This document shows positions 8,494 to 17,320 of a DNA stretch of 64,000 bases, in pieces. The stretch comes from Clostridia bacterium (lineage in GTDB: Bacteria > Bacillota > Clostridia > Monoglobales > Monoglobaceae). The position numbers and the translations under genes were made by a program. The stretch spans positions 1 through 64,000 of the forward strand of contig JAGARO010000002.1 in the NCBI GenBank assembly GCA_017622215.1, given 5' to 3'. Position 1 is the stretch's first letter, and the number at the start of each line of letters is the position of its first letter. Below the pieces are notes generated by a model, which saw nothing but the letters and a program-made list of their open reading frames with translations, ran no database searches and was not told where the DNA came from.

Positions 8494-9369
8494 ATGCTTA
8501 AGAGTATGACAGGTTTCGGAAGGGCTGAAAAGCTTATTGAAACCTTTGATATCAAGGCGCAGATTAAGTCTGTTAACCACAGATACAGCGATTTTAACAT
8601 TAGAATGCCGAAGTGTTACAGCTTTCTTGAAGATAAAATTCGTCTAAGAGCCTCCGAGTACATCTCAAGAGGTAAAATTGAAATTAACATCAACATTGAC
8701 CAGAAAGAGTCTGACGACAGGGAAATTACCCTTAATATGCCTGTGGCAGAAAGCTATTTAAAGGCACTCAGACAGCTTTCCGAGCTTGGTATTCAGGACG
8801 ATGTCAGGGTTTCAACCCTTTCAAAATACAGCGACATCTTCAACATCGAATACAAGGAAGTTGACGAAGACGAAATCTGGAAGATGATTGACTCTGTTCT
8901 TACAGAGGCCTTAGAAGAATTTGTCAAGATGCGTCAGGAAGAGGGATTAAGGCTTGAGGCAGACATCGACTTCCACTTAACTGAAATTGAGAAGTATCTT
9001 GAAAAGGTTGAGGAGCTTGCTCCGCAGAGCGTTGAAAACAGACGCCAGAGATTGCTTACAAAAATTCAGGAATATTTAGACGATGCACAGATTGACCACA
9101 GCAGAATTGTTCAGGAAACTGCAATTTTTGCCGACAAGGTTGCAATTGACGAAGAAACTACAAGACTTCACAGCCACATCAACGAATTCCGCAAGGCAAT
9201 CAAGTCCGACAAGCCTATCGGCAAAAAGCTTGACTTTGTTATTCAGGAAATGAACCGTGAAACCAACACAATCGGTTCAAAATGCAATGAGCTTGAAATC
9301 ACAAGAAATGTTGTTGAAATCAAGTCCGAAATCGAAAAAATCCGTGAACAGATTCAGAATATCGAATAA
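8494..9369 (+). CDS. yicC: YicC/YloC family endoribonuclease
   Basis: A 291-residue protein with the family start [12 protein letters not shown], an N-terminal YicC-like domain and a C-terminal DUF1732 region containing [29 protein letters not shown]. Members are endoribonucleases linked in E. coli to degradation of the RyhB small RNA. In Firmicutes yloC opens the remA-gmk-rpoZ cluster, as it opens this one. TAGGAGTG precedes the ATG. Confidence 0.9.
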   Translation: MLKSMTGFGRAEKLIETFDIKAQIKSVNHRYSDFNIRMPKCYSFLEDKIRLRASEYISRGKIEININIDQKESDDREITLNMPVAESYLKALRQLSELGIQDDVRVSTLSKYSDIFNIEYKEVDEDEIWKMIDSVLTEALEEFVKMRQEEGLRLEADIDFHLTEIEKYLEKVEELAPQSVENRRQRLLTKIQEYLDDAQIDHSRIVQETAIFADKVAIDEETTRLHSHINEFRKAIKSDKPIGKKLDFVIQEMNRETNTIGSKCNELEITRNVVEIKSEIEKIREQIQNIE

Positions 9370-9383
9370 AGAGAGGTACTGTT

Positions 9384-9665
9384 ATGAAGCTTATTAACAT
9401 TGGTTTTGGTAATATTGTTTCAGGGGACAGAGTTATTTCTATCGTTAGCCCTGAATCTGCTCCTATTAAAAGAATTGTGCAGGAAGCTCGTGACCGTGGC
9501 GTTTTAATCGACGCAACCTGCGGACGACGCACCAGAGCTGTTATTATTACAGACTCCGACCACGTTATTTTGTCTGCTATTCAGACTGAAACTATCGCAG
9601 GCCGTGCATCAGCTAAAGATGATACACCTGTTGATACACGTGATGAAGAAAATATCTTAGACTAA
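9384..9665 (+). CDS. remA: RemA family regulator (DUF370)
   Basis: A 93-residue DUF370 protein that begins [20 protein letters not shown] and includes the [15 protein letters not shown] core. In Bacillus, RemA is a DNA-binding activator of extracellular-matrix and osmoprotection genes; its role in clostridia is less clear. It lies between yicC and rpoZ with a 22-base gap to rpoZ. The guanylate kinase gene (gmk) usually found between the two is missing. Confidence 0.9.
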   Translation: MKLINIGFGNIVSGDRVISIVSPESAPIKRIVQEARDRGVLIDATCGRRTRAVIITDSDHVILSAIQTETIAGRASAKDDTPVDTRDEENILD

Positions 9666-9687
9666 ATTTGAAAGGAATTGATATATT

Positions 9688-9903
9688 ATGATGATTTATC
9701 CACCAATTACAGAATTAGTAGAAAAGACAGGAAGCCGTTATACCCTTGTTATTGAAACTGCAAAGCGTGCAAGACAGCTCGCTCAGGGGGCTGAGCCTCT
9801 TGTTTCTGTTGACTCAAACAAGGAAGTTACACAGGCTGTTAACGAAATCTACAACGATAAGCTTATCCTTATCGGTAATGCTGACGATAACTCAAACCAG
9901 TAA
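9688..9903 (+). CDS. rpoZ: RNA polymerase omega subunit
   Basis: A 71-residue omega subunit. The N-terminal MMIYPPITELVEKTGSRYTL segment and the KRARQLA helix match the small, stabilising RNA polymerase subunit in Firmicutes. GAAAGGA lies upstream of two adjacent ATG codons; the first is taken as start. A hairpin terminator follows eight bases after the stop and separates it from priA. The usual downstream coaBC gene is absent. Confidence 0.88.
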   Translation: MMIYPPITELVEKTGSRYTLVIETAKRARQLAQGAEPLVSVDSNKEVTQAVNEIYNDKLILIGNADDNSNQ

Positions 9904-9910
9904 ACAATAC

Positions 9911-9935
9911 GACTGTCTTTTCAGGCAGTCTTTTT
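9911..9935 (+). terminator. intrinsic terminator between rpoZ and priA
   Basis: GACTGTC (9911-9917) pairs with GGCAGTC (9924-9930), with one U-G pair, around a 6-base loop, followed by five T. priA begins 18 bases later and no other promoter is evident, so partial read-through is likely. Confidence 0.75.
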
Positions 9936-9952
9936 GCTATTAGGGAGAAACT

Positions 9953-12133
9953 ATGATTGCAAAGGTTATAATCAACAACAAAGATGCGAATATTGACCAG
10001 TGCTTTGACTACCTGATTCCCGAAGAATTTTCAGGGGTTTCTGTTGGTATGCGCGTCAGCGTTCCCCTTGGCAACCGCCACGCCACAGGCGTTATTATCG
10101 GTTTCTCCGAAAGCAGTCCTTTTACTTTAAAGCCTATCAACAAGGTTTTAGACAAAGAGCCTGTCTGTTCCGAAAGCAAAATTAACTTTTGTCTTTGGAT
10201 GAAGGAAAAGTATTTCTGCTCCTTCTACCAGACCTTCAGACTTTTTACTCCACCTCAGTCAAGGGAGAAAAATGTACGCTATGCAAGGCTTATTGTACCT
10301 TACGAAGAGGCTTTGGGTTCAATCAGAAAAGGCTCGTATCTGCAGACTGAAACTATCGAAAAGTTAAAGGACGGGGCAAAAGAGACTCCGCTCTTAAACA
10401 GTGCCGTACTTCGCACACTTGAAAAGAAAGGCATAATTGAATTCCTTACAAAAAGGGAATACAGAGAAGCCTACGACCAGAGCAAGTATAAAAAAAGCGA
10501 AAAGTATGTGCCTACCTGTGAACAAAAGGCCGTTATCGACTATTTAGACGAAAAGATTATAAAGGGCGAGAGCGACACAGTTCTCCTCCACGGAGTTACT
10601 GGTTCAGGTAAAACCGAGGTCTTTCTTCAGGCCATTGAAACCTGTATAAACAACGGTAAAACTGCTATTATGCTTGTGCCTGAAATTTCCCTCACCCCAC
10701 AGATGGTACAGAGATTTGTAAGCCGTTTCGGCTCTGATGTTGCTGTTATTCACAGCAAATTATCTCCGGGGGAGAGACTTGACCAGTGGCAGAAAATCCA
10801 CGACGGTGATATTTCCGTTGTTGTGGGAGCAAGGTCAGCTATCTTTGCACCCCTTGAAAATATCGGCATAATTATTCTCGATGAGGAGCACGAAAACAGC
10901 TATAAATCCGACACTACACCGAAATATCTCACTCACGATGTGGCAAAAAAGCGTTGCGAGGACGAAAATGCTGTGCTTCTTCTGGCATCTGCTACTCCCT
11001 CCCTTTCTACCTATTACAAGGCTCAAAGCGGGGAGTATAAGCTTTTTGAGATGCTTAATCGCTACAACGATATAAAAATGCCTGAAGTTAACATTGTTGA
11101 TATGAGAGGAGAAATTTTTACATTCCGCAATATGTCCCCTATCAGCCTTGCACTTCAAAGCGAAATACGAAAAAATCTTGACAACAAAGAAAAAACAATT
11201 CTCTTCTTAAACAGACGAGGTTATTCAACCTTTGTTTCCTGTCGCAAATGCGGATATGTTGTCAACTGTCCTAACTGTGATATTTCAATGACTTACCACA
11301 AGAAAACTGACAGGCTTGTATGTCATTACTGCGGACATACCCAGGGCAATTACACAGCCTGCCCTGAATGTTCATCCCCTCACATCCGTTATTTCGGCAC
11401 AGGTACACAGAAAATTGAGGAAGAGCTTAATACTCTTTTCCCTGATGCCCGCGTTTTAAGAATGGATACTGACACTACTTCAAAAAAGGGTGGCCACGAG
11501 GAAATTTTAGAAAAATTTTCAAAAGGTGAGGCTGACATTTTACTTGGCACGCAGATGGTTACAAAGGGGCTTGATTTCCCTGACGTTACATTAGTTGGCG
11601 TTTTAGCCGCTGACACATCTTTATCCCTTGACGATTTCAGAGCAGGAGAGAGAAGTTTTTCACTTCTTACACAGGTTTGCGGACGTGCAGGTCGAGGAGA
11701 AATTCCGGGAAGAGCTGTTATACAGACATATCAGCCTGACAATCAGGTTATAAAACACGCAAAAGAACACGATTACAAAAGCTTTTACGAAAACGAAATC
11801 AGAGGACGTTACAGAATGAATTACCCACCATTTTGTGATATTGTTTCAATTATCATTTCCTCTGACAATAAAGAAATTCCCGAGGCTCACATTAAGGAAG
11901 TCAGCAAGTTTATTAAGGAATACAGCAAACACGAAACGGGAAAGATATACATGCTTGGGCCTATGGAGGCACCTGTTGCGAAAATCAACAACAACTACCG
12001 CTTCAGAATCCTCTTAAAGTGCAAGAAAAGTCTTGACACCCACAGCCTGCTTTCAGGCATCTATGAATTCCACAAAAAGCTTAAAGGGAAATCATACATA
12101 AGCATTGATATTAACCCAACCAATATGATATAA
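9953..12133 (+). CDS. priA: Primosomal replication restart helicase PriA
   Basis: A 726-residue superfamily 2 DNA helicase. It has an N-terminal 3'-end-binding domain, Walker A GVTGSGKTEVF, a DEEH box (ILDEEHENSYKSD), and a zinc region with paired CxxC motifs (CRKCGYVVNCPNC, CHYCG, CPEC). Helicase lobe two contains GTQMVTKGLDFPDV and the arginine-finger region CGRAGRGEIPG. It reloads the replisome at collapsed forks. It follows rpoZ after a terminator and is followed by def after 11 bases. Confidence 0.95.
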   Translation: MIAKVIINNKDANIDQCFDYLIPEEFSGVSVGMRVSVPLGNRHATGVIIGFSESSPFTLKPINKVLDKEPVCSESKINFCLWMKEKYFCSFYQTFRLFTPPQSREKNVRYARLIVPYEEALGSIRKGSYLQTETIEKLKDGAKETPLLNSAVLRTLEKKGIIEFLTKREYREAYDQSKYKKSEKYVPTCEQKAVIDYLDEKIIKGESDTVLLHGVTGSGKTEVFLQAIETCINNGKTAIMLVPEISLTPQMVQRFVSRFGSDVAVIHSKLSPGERLDQWQKIHDGDISVVVGARSAIFAPLENIGIIILDEEHENSYKSDTTPKYLTHDVAKKRCEDENAVLLLASATPSLSTYYKAQSGEYKLFEMLNRYNDIKMPEVNIVDMRGEIFTFRNMSPISLALQSEIRKNLDNKEKTILFLNRRGYSTFVSCRKCGYVVNCPNCDISMTYHKKTDRLVCHYCGHTQGNYTACPECSSPHIRYFGTGTQKIEEELNTLFPDARVLRMDTDTTSKKGGHEEILEKFSKGEADILLGTQMVTKGLDFPDVTLVGVLAADTSLSLDDFRAGERSFSLLTQVCGRAGRGEIPGRAVIQTYQPDNQVIKHAKEHDYKSFYENEIRGRYRMNYPPFCDIVSIIISSDNKEIPEAHIKEVSKFIKEYSKHETGKIYMLGPMEAPVAKINNNYRFRILLKCKKSLDTHSLLSGIYEFHKKLKGKSYISIDINPTNMI

Positions 12134-12144
12134 GGAGTAAAAAA

Positions 12145-12600
12145 ATGGCTATTAGAAATATTGTTAAATTCGGAGATGATGTTCTCCAGAAAAAATGCAG
12201 ACCTATTGAAAACATTGATGATAAAATTCTAACTCTCATTCAGGATATGAAAGAAACTCTTGCATTATCTCAGGGTGTGGGACTTGCTGCACCTCAGGTT
12301 GGAATGCTTAAAAGACTTTGCATAATTGACGTAGGCAATGGCCCTATGGTTTTAATCAATCCTGAAATTATTAAAACCGAAGGAGAACAGACCGACACCG
12401 AAGGATGCCTTAGTTACCCTGGAAAATGGGGACTTGTAACCCGTCCGTACAGAGTTATTGCAAAAGCCCAGGACGAAAAGGGTCAGTGGCGTAAAATCAA
12501 GGGTGAGGGACTTTTAGCAAGAGCTCTTTGCCACGAAATTGACCACCTTGACGGTCATATGTTTATGGAAAAGGTCAGCGAATGGATAGAGACTGAATAG
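12145..12600 (+). CDS. def: Peptide deformylase
   Basis: A 151-residue type I deformylase with all three motifs: GVGLAAPQ (44-51), EGCLS (86-90; Cys is a metal ligand) and HEIDH (130-134; two His ligands and catalytic Glu). It removes the formyl group from nascent N-formylmethionine. A strong AAGGAG site precedes the start. Next to fmt, the enzyme that adds the formyl group, as in most bacteria. Confidence 0.96.
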   Translation: MAIRNIVKFGDDVLQKKCRPIENIDDKILTLIQDMKETLALSQGVGLAAPQVGMLKRLCIIDVGNGPMVLINPEIIKTEGEQTDTEGCLSYPGKWGLVTRPYRVIAKAQDEKGQWRKIKGEGLLARALCHEIDHLDGHMFMEKVSEWIETE

Positions 12601-12610
12601 GAGAATTTTT

Positions 12611-13540
12611 ATGAGAATATTATTTATGGGGACACCTGATTTTGCTGTTCCCTGTTTGGAAAAGTTATATGATGAGGGTCACGAAATTATTGGGGCAGTA
12701 TCACAGCCTGACAAACCAAAGGGCAGAGGACACAAGCTTGTTCCTACTCCTCTTAAGGCTTGTGCTGAGAATTTAAATATTCCTGTTTTTCAGCCTGAAA
12801 CACTTAAGGACAACGCCTTTTTACCTGTATTAGAGGAGCTTAATCCGGAGATAATAGTTGTTGTGGCTTACGGTAAAATTCTTCCTGAATATATCCTGAA
12901 TTTCCCAAAGTACGGCTGTATAAATGTTCACGGCTCACTTCTTCCCAAGTATCGTGGGGCTGCGCCTATTCAGTGGGCTGTTATAAACGGAGAAAAAGAA
13001 ACAGGGGTTACAACTATGTATATGGGCAAGGGCTTAGACACCGGAGATATGCTTCTTAAGGCTACAACTCCAATCGGGGAATACGAAACCTCGGGGGAGC
13101 TTTTTGACAGACTTTCACTTATTGGGGCTGACCTTATTGCTGAAACCCTTGTTAAACTTGAAAAGGGCGAGGTTTCACGAGAAGTTCAGAACGAAGACGA
13201 GGCAACCTATGCACCGATTATTACAAAGGAAACAGGATTTATTGACTGGAGCAGGTCTGCAAGGGAAATTATTAACCTTATAAGAGGCTGTAACCCTTGG
13301 CCTGTGGCAAGTACAACCTACAAAGGCGAAATTCTTAAGATTTATTCAGCCGAAATGGGGGACCCTACTTCCTCTCCTGCGGGCACTATTCTTGGTATTA
13401 AAAACAAGTGTCTTGAGATTGCATGCGGAGATAAATCCATTCTTATCAAGGAAATTCAGTTCTTTGGCGGTAAGAGAATGACTGTTGAAAGCTACATCAA
13501 CGGACACGAAATTGACTTAAAAGAAATTTTAGGAGGCTAA
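12611..13540 (+). CDS. fmt: Methionyl-tRNA formyltransferase
   Basis: A 309-residue protein with the family start MRILFMGTPDFAVPCLEKL, the formyl-donor and catalytic region NVHGSLLPKYRGAAPIQWA, and a C-terminal OB-like tRNA-binding domain. It formylates initiator Met-tRNA using 10-formyl-tetrahydrofolate. It starts 10 bases after def. Confidence 0.96.
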   Translation: MRILFMGTPDFAVPCLEKLYDEGHEIIGAVSQPDKPKGRGHKLVPTPLKACAENLNIPVFQPETLKDNAFLPVLEELNPEIIVVVAYGKILPEYILNFPKYGCINVHGSLLPKYRGAAPIQWAVINGEKETGVTTMYMGKGLDTGDMLLKATTPIGEYETSGELFDRLSLIGADLIAETLVKLEKGEVSREVQNEDEATYAPIITKETGFIDWSRSAREIINLIRGCNPWPVASTTYKGEILKIYSAEMGDPTSSPAGTILGIKNKCLEIACGDKSILIKEIQFFGGKRMTVESYINGHEIDLKEILGG

Positions 13541-13543
13541 AAA

Positions 13544-14242
13544 ATGGGATATTACTACGGTTTTGATATAACATACATTATTTTTGTTTTGCCTGCAATT
13601 ATTCTTTCTTTGTGGGCATCTGCCAATGTAAACTCAACCTTTAACAAATACAAAAAGTTTGGCAATTCAAGAGGCTTAACCGGGGCTGACGTTGCCCGTA
13701 AAATCCTTGATATGAACGGACTTTACAATGTTAAGGTTGAAAGGATTGCGGGGAATTTAACCGACCATTTTGACCCGAAAGCAAACGTTATAAGGCTTTC
13801 CGACGCTACACATTCCAGCAATTCTGTGGCAGCTATCGGCGTTGCAGCACACGAAGCAGGACACGCTGTTCAGCACGCAACAGGCTACACTCCAATCAAG
13901 TTCAGAAATGCAATTGTGCCTGTTGCACAGATTTCATCTTACGCTGCCTGGCCACTTGTTTTAATCGGACTTGTTCTTAACTCACCATCGCTTGCTGAAT
14001 TTGGCATTATCCTCTTTAGCTGTGTGGTTTTATTCCAGATTGTAACTCTTCCTGTTGAATTTAACGCAAGTCGCCGTGCAATTCAGACACTTAACAACAA
14101 CTATATTTTAGAGGGCGATGAGCTTTTCGGAGCTAAAAAGGTGCTTAAGGCTGCGGCTCTTACCTATGTTGCGGCGGCGGCTGTTGCTATCGGACAGCTT
14201 TTAAGACTCCTTGTATTAACAGGCGGAAGAAACAGAGATTAA
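13544..14242 (+). CDS. YugP-type neutral zinc metallopeptidase
   Basis: A 232-residue membrane protein of the Zn_peptidase_2 (PF04298) family. It has an N-terminal transmembrane helix, the zinc motif HEAGH (103-107), and two or three C-terminal hydrophobic segments. Substrate unknown. This family is regularly found between fmt and rsmB in clostridia, as here, with 3-base gaps on both sides. Confidence 0.88.
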   Translation: MGYYYGFDITYIIFVLPAIILSLWASANVNSTFNKYKKFGNSRGLTGADVARKILDMNGLYNVKVERIAGNLTDHFDPKANVIRLSDATHSSNSVAAIGVAAHEAGHAVQHATGYTPIKFRNAIVPVAQISSYAAWPLVLIGLVLNSPSLAEFGIILFSCVVLFQIVTLPVEFNASRRAIQTLNNNYILEGDELFGAKKVLKAAALTYVAAAAVAIGQLLRLLVLTGGRNRD

Positions 14243-14245
14243 AAA

Positions 14246-15526
14246 ATGAATTCAAGAGAACTTATATTAAAAGCATTAAAAGAAATTGAAGATAACGGAG
14301 CTTATTTCAGTGCCTCATTAAACCACGCATTATCACAGGCTGAGCCTATCGACAGAGGCTTTGTTACAGAAGTAATTTACGGCGTTGTTAAGAATAAGAC
14401 TGCCCTTGACCATATCATTATGCAGTTTTCCAAGGTTAAAATCAAAAAGATGTCCCCCTATGTTCTTAACATTCTCCGCATGGGCGTTTATCAGCTTTAT
14501 TTTATGGATAAAATCCCTGCAAGTGCCTGCTGTAACGAATCGGTTAAGCTTGCAAAAAGGTACGCAAACAAGGGTGCACAAGGCTTTATCAACGGACTTT
14601 TAAGAAATGTATCAAGGAATATTGATACAATTTCTTTCCCTGATAAAACTGATTTTAAAAACTATTTATCCGTGGTTTATTCCTACCCATTATGGCTTGT
14701 GGAGAAACTGCTTTCACAATATGGGGATGAAGTTACAGAAGTTTTTTTAAGGGAAAGTAATCTTTCTCATCCTGTAAATATCAGGATTAACACCTTGAAA
14801 ACCACAAGAGATGAGCTTATTTCTGTTTTAGAAAAAGAGGGCGTTATTGCCGAAATTTATGAGGATTTAGAGTACTGTCTTTCTGTAAAAGGAAAGCTTG
14901 ATATTCATTCTCTTAAGTCATACAAAGACGGCCTATTCTCTCTTCAGAATATAAGCTCAGTTAAAACTGTACTTGAACTTTCCCCTGAAAAAGACGAAGT
15001 TATTATGGATATTTGTTCTGCACCGGGAGGAAAAACCGCCTTTATTTCAGAGCTTATGGGAAATCAGGGAAAGGTTTTTGCCTTTGACCTGCATCCGCAC
15101 AAAATTGACCTTATAAACAGTGCTATGAAGCGTCTTGGAATTGATATAGTAAATGCCGAAGTTCACGACGGGACTGTTTTAATGGAAGAATTTGTGGGGA
15201 AAGCTGACAGAGTTTTAGTTGACGCCCCATGTTCAGGCATCGGGGTTATACATAAAAAGCCTGATATTAAGTGGACAAGAAAGCCTGAAGACATTAAGGC
15301 ACTCTCCGAAATTCAGGAGAAAATTCTTGAAACCTCTTCTTCTTACGTTAAAAACGGCGGTGTTCTTGTTTACAGCACCTGCACAATTTTAAAAGAAGAA
15401 AATCAGGAGCAAACCGAAAAATTTCTTAAAAATCATCCTGAGTTTCACAAGCTATCTGAAACTCAGATATTAACTACCCAAAAGGGAGAAAGCGGATTTT
15501 ATATCTGCAAAATGCAAAGGGATTAA
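14246..15526 (+). CDS. rsmB: 16S rRNA (cytosine-967-C5)-methyltransferase
   Basis: A 426-residue protein with an N-terminal NusB-like RNA-binding domain (about 1-140) and a C-terminal Rossmann methyltransferase with DICSAPGGKTAFI for SAM binding. Two cysteines typical of m5C enzymes are present in DAPCSGIG and YSTCTI. It methylates C967 of 16S rRNA. The gap to rlmN is two bases. Confidence 0.93.
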   Translation: MNSRELILKALKEIEDNGAYFSASLNHALSQAEPIDRGFVTEVIYGVVKNKTALDHIIMQFSKVKIKKMSPYVLNILRMGVYQLYFMDKIPASACCNESVKLAKRYANKGAQGFINGLLRNVSRNIDTISFPDKTDFKNYLSVVYSYPLWLVEKLLSQYGDEVTEVFLRESNLSHPVNIRINTLKTTRDELISVLEKEGVIAEIYEDLEYCLSVKGKLDIHSLKSYKDGLFSLQNISSVKTVLELSPEKDEVIMDICSAPGGKTAFISELMGNQGKVFAFDLHPHKIDLINSAMKRLGIDIVNAEVHDGTVLMEEFVGKADRVLVDAPCSGIGVIHKKPDIKWTRKPEDIKALSEIQEKILETSSSYVKNGGVLVYSTCTILKEENQEQTEKFLKNHPEFHKLSETQILTTQKGESGFYICKMQRD

Positions 15527-15528
15527 AA

Positions 15529-16566
15529 ATGATTAACTTACTTGACATGACCTGCGAAGAGGTTACTAGCTACATAATCAGCCAAAATGAGCCTAAATTT
15601 CGCGGGAAACAGATTTATTCATGGCTTTATAAGGGAATTTCCTCCTTTGAGGATATGCTTAACATTCCAAAAAGCCTTCGGGAAAAGCTAACTGAAAATT
15701 GCACTTTGGGACAGCTTGAAATTGCTGAAAAATTTGTGTCGGATATTGACGAAACCCGTAAATATCTGTTACAATTAAATGATGGGAATTATATTGAAAC
15801 TGTTCTTATGAAATATCACCACGGCTATACTATCTGTGTGTCCTCTCAGGTGGGTTGCAGAATGGGTTGTAAATTCTGTGCCTCAACCTTAAACGGAAAG
15901 GTCCGCGACCTTACTGCCGGAGAAATAATAGGACAGATTCTTGCCGTGCAGAATGACCTTGGAGAACGTATTTCAAACATTGTTATGATGGGAATTGGCG
16001 AACCCCTTGACAACTTCGACAATGTTATGAAATTTCTTAAAATTGTATCTTCTCCTGACGGTCTTAATATCGGTATGCGCCACATCTCTCTTTCAACCTG
16101 TGGACTTGTGCCGAAAATATACGAACTTGCAGATGAGAAATTACAGATTACTCTCTCAATTTCACTTCATGCAACTGACGATAAAATGCGTTCATCAATT
16201 ATGCCTGTTAATAATAAATATAATATTGAGAAGCTTATTGAGGCATGCAGATATTACATAGAAAAAACAAACAGGAGAATATCCTTTGAATATACTTTAA
16301 TTGCAGGAGTAAATGACAACAGGGAGACTGCTGACGCTCTTACAAGCTTACTTACAGGTATGCTTTGCCATGTAAATCTTATTCCTGTTAACGCTGTTTC
16401 CGAAACAGGCTTTAAAAAGTCTGACAGAAAGAAAGTTGAGGCCTTTCAGGCTCAGCTTGAAAAAAACGGAATATCTGCTACCATCAGGCGTGAAATGGGA
16501 AGCGACATAAGCGCTGCCTGTGGTCAGCTGCGAAACAAAAAACTCAATCAGAAAGGATGGACATAA
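15529..16566 (+). CDS. rlmN: Dual-specificity 23S rRNA/tRNA adenine C2-methyltransferase RlmN
   Basis: A 345-residue radical-SAM enzyme with the iron-sulfur motif CRMGCKFC (C110, C114, C117), an ISLHA segment and a late AACGQL region containing the mechanistic Cys. It methylates C2 of A2503 in 23S rRNA and A37 in some tRNAs. A Cfr resistance enzyme is less likely given the housekeeping context (rsmB before, stp after). Confidence 0.94.
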   Translation: MINLLDMTCEEVTSYIISQNEPKFRGKQIYSWLYKGISSFEDMLNIPKSLREKLTENCTLGQLEIAEKFVSDIDETRKYLLQLNDGNYIETVLMKYHHGYTICVSSQVGCRMGCKFCASTLNGKVRDLTAGEIIGQILAVQNDLGERISNIVMMGIGEPLDNFDNVMKFLKIVSSPDGLNIGMRHISLSTCGLVPKIYELADEKLQITLSISLHATDDKMRSSIMPVNNKYNIEKLIEACRYYIEKTNRRISFEYTLIAGVNDNRETADALTSLLTGMLCHVNLIPVNAVSETGFKKSDRKKVEAFQAQLEKNGISATIRREMGSDISAACGQLRNKKLNQKGWT

Positions 16567-17310
16567 ATGATAACTAATGTATCCGGCAAGACTGACATCG
16601 GCCGTTTACGTGAGCTCAACGAAGACAACTTCACCATTTACGGTTTTGAAGAAAACAAGCCACTTGGCTTTTGTGTTCTTTCAGACGGAATGGGCGGACA
16701 CAACGCCGGTGAAGTTGCAAGTACTGAAATTGTCAACCACATTTCCCAGGACCTGGGGAGCTTAATTGACGAAGCTGATGAAGAAAAAATTGTTTTTAAC
16801 CTTACCTCTTCCATTGACTTTGCAAATAACCTTGTTTTCAATATGTCCACATTTAACCCTCAGCACAGAGGTATGGGGGCAACCTGTGTTATTGCATATG
16901 TAAAAGAGGATAAGGTATGGTTTGCCAACGTTGGCGACAGCCGAGCTTACTTAATTGCAGATGGTACTATCGAGAAAATCACTTCTGACCACTCTGTTGT
17001 GGAGGAACTTGTTAAAAAGGGAACTATTACTCCTGAAGAAGCAAGATTTCACCCTGATAAAAACATAATCACAAGGGCTGTGGGCACTGACAAGTTTGTA
17101 AATTCAGATATTTACCAGCTTGATGTAGAGAAAAACGATACTGTTCTTCTCTGTAGCGACGGACTTTACGAAATGATTACTGATGAGGAAATTTTAGAGA
17201 TTATTTCATCAGAAGATAATCTCGATAATATAACACAAAAGCTTATTGATTCAGCAAACGAAAAGGGCGGTCGGGATAACATTACCGTAGTTCTTTTAAG
17301 ATTTGCATAG
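16567..17310 (+). CDS. stp: PP2C-family serine/threonine phosphatase (Stp/PrpC)
   Basis: A 247-residue PP2C phosphatase with metal-binding motifs at RELNEDN (residues 15-21), DGMGGH (40-45), NVGDSRAY in the middle, and GRDNITVVLLRF near the end. It reverses phosphorylation by PrkC, the next gene. The start follows the rlmN stop without a gap. Confidence 0.94.
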   Translation: MITNVSGKTDIGRLRELNEDNFTIYGFEENKPLGFCVLSDGMGGHNAGEVASTEIVNHISQDLGSLIDEADEEKIVFNLTSSIDFANNLVFNMSTFNPQHRGMGATCVIAYVKEDKVWFANVGDSRAYLIADGTIEKITSDHSVVEELVKKGTITPEEARFHPDKNIITRAVGTDKFVNSDIYQLDVEKNDTVLLCSDGLYEMITDEEILEIISSEDNLDNITQKLIDSANEKGGRDNITVVLLRFA

Positions 17311-17320
17311 GGGGATAATT

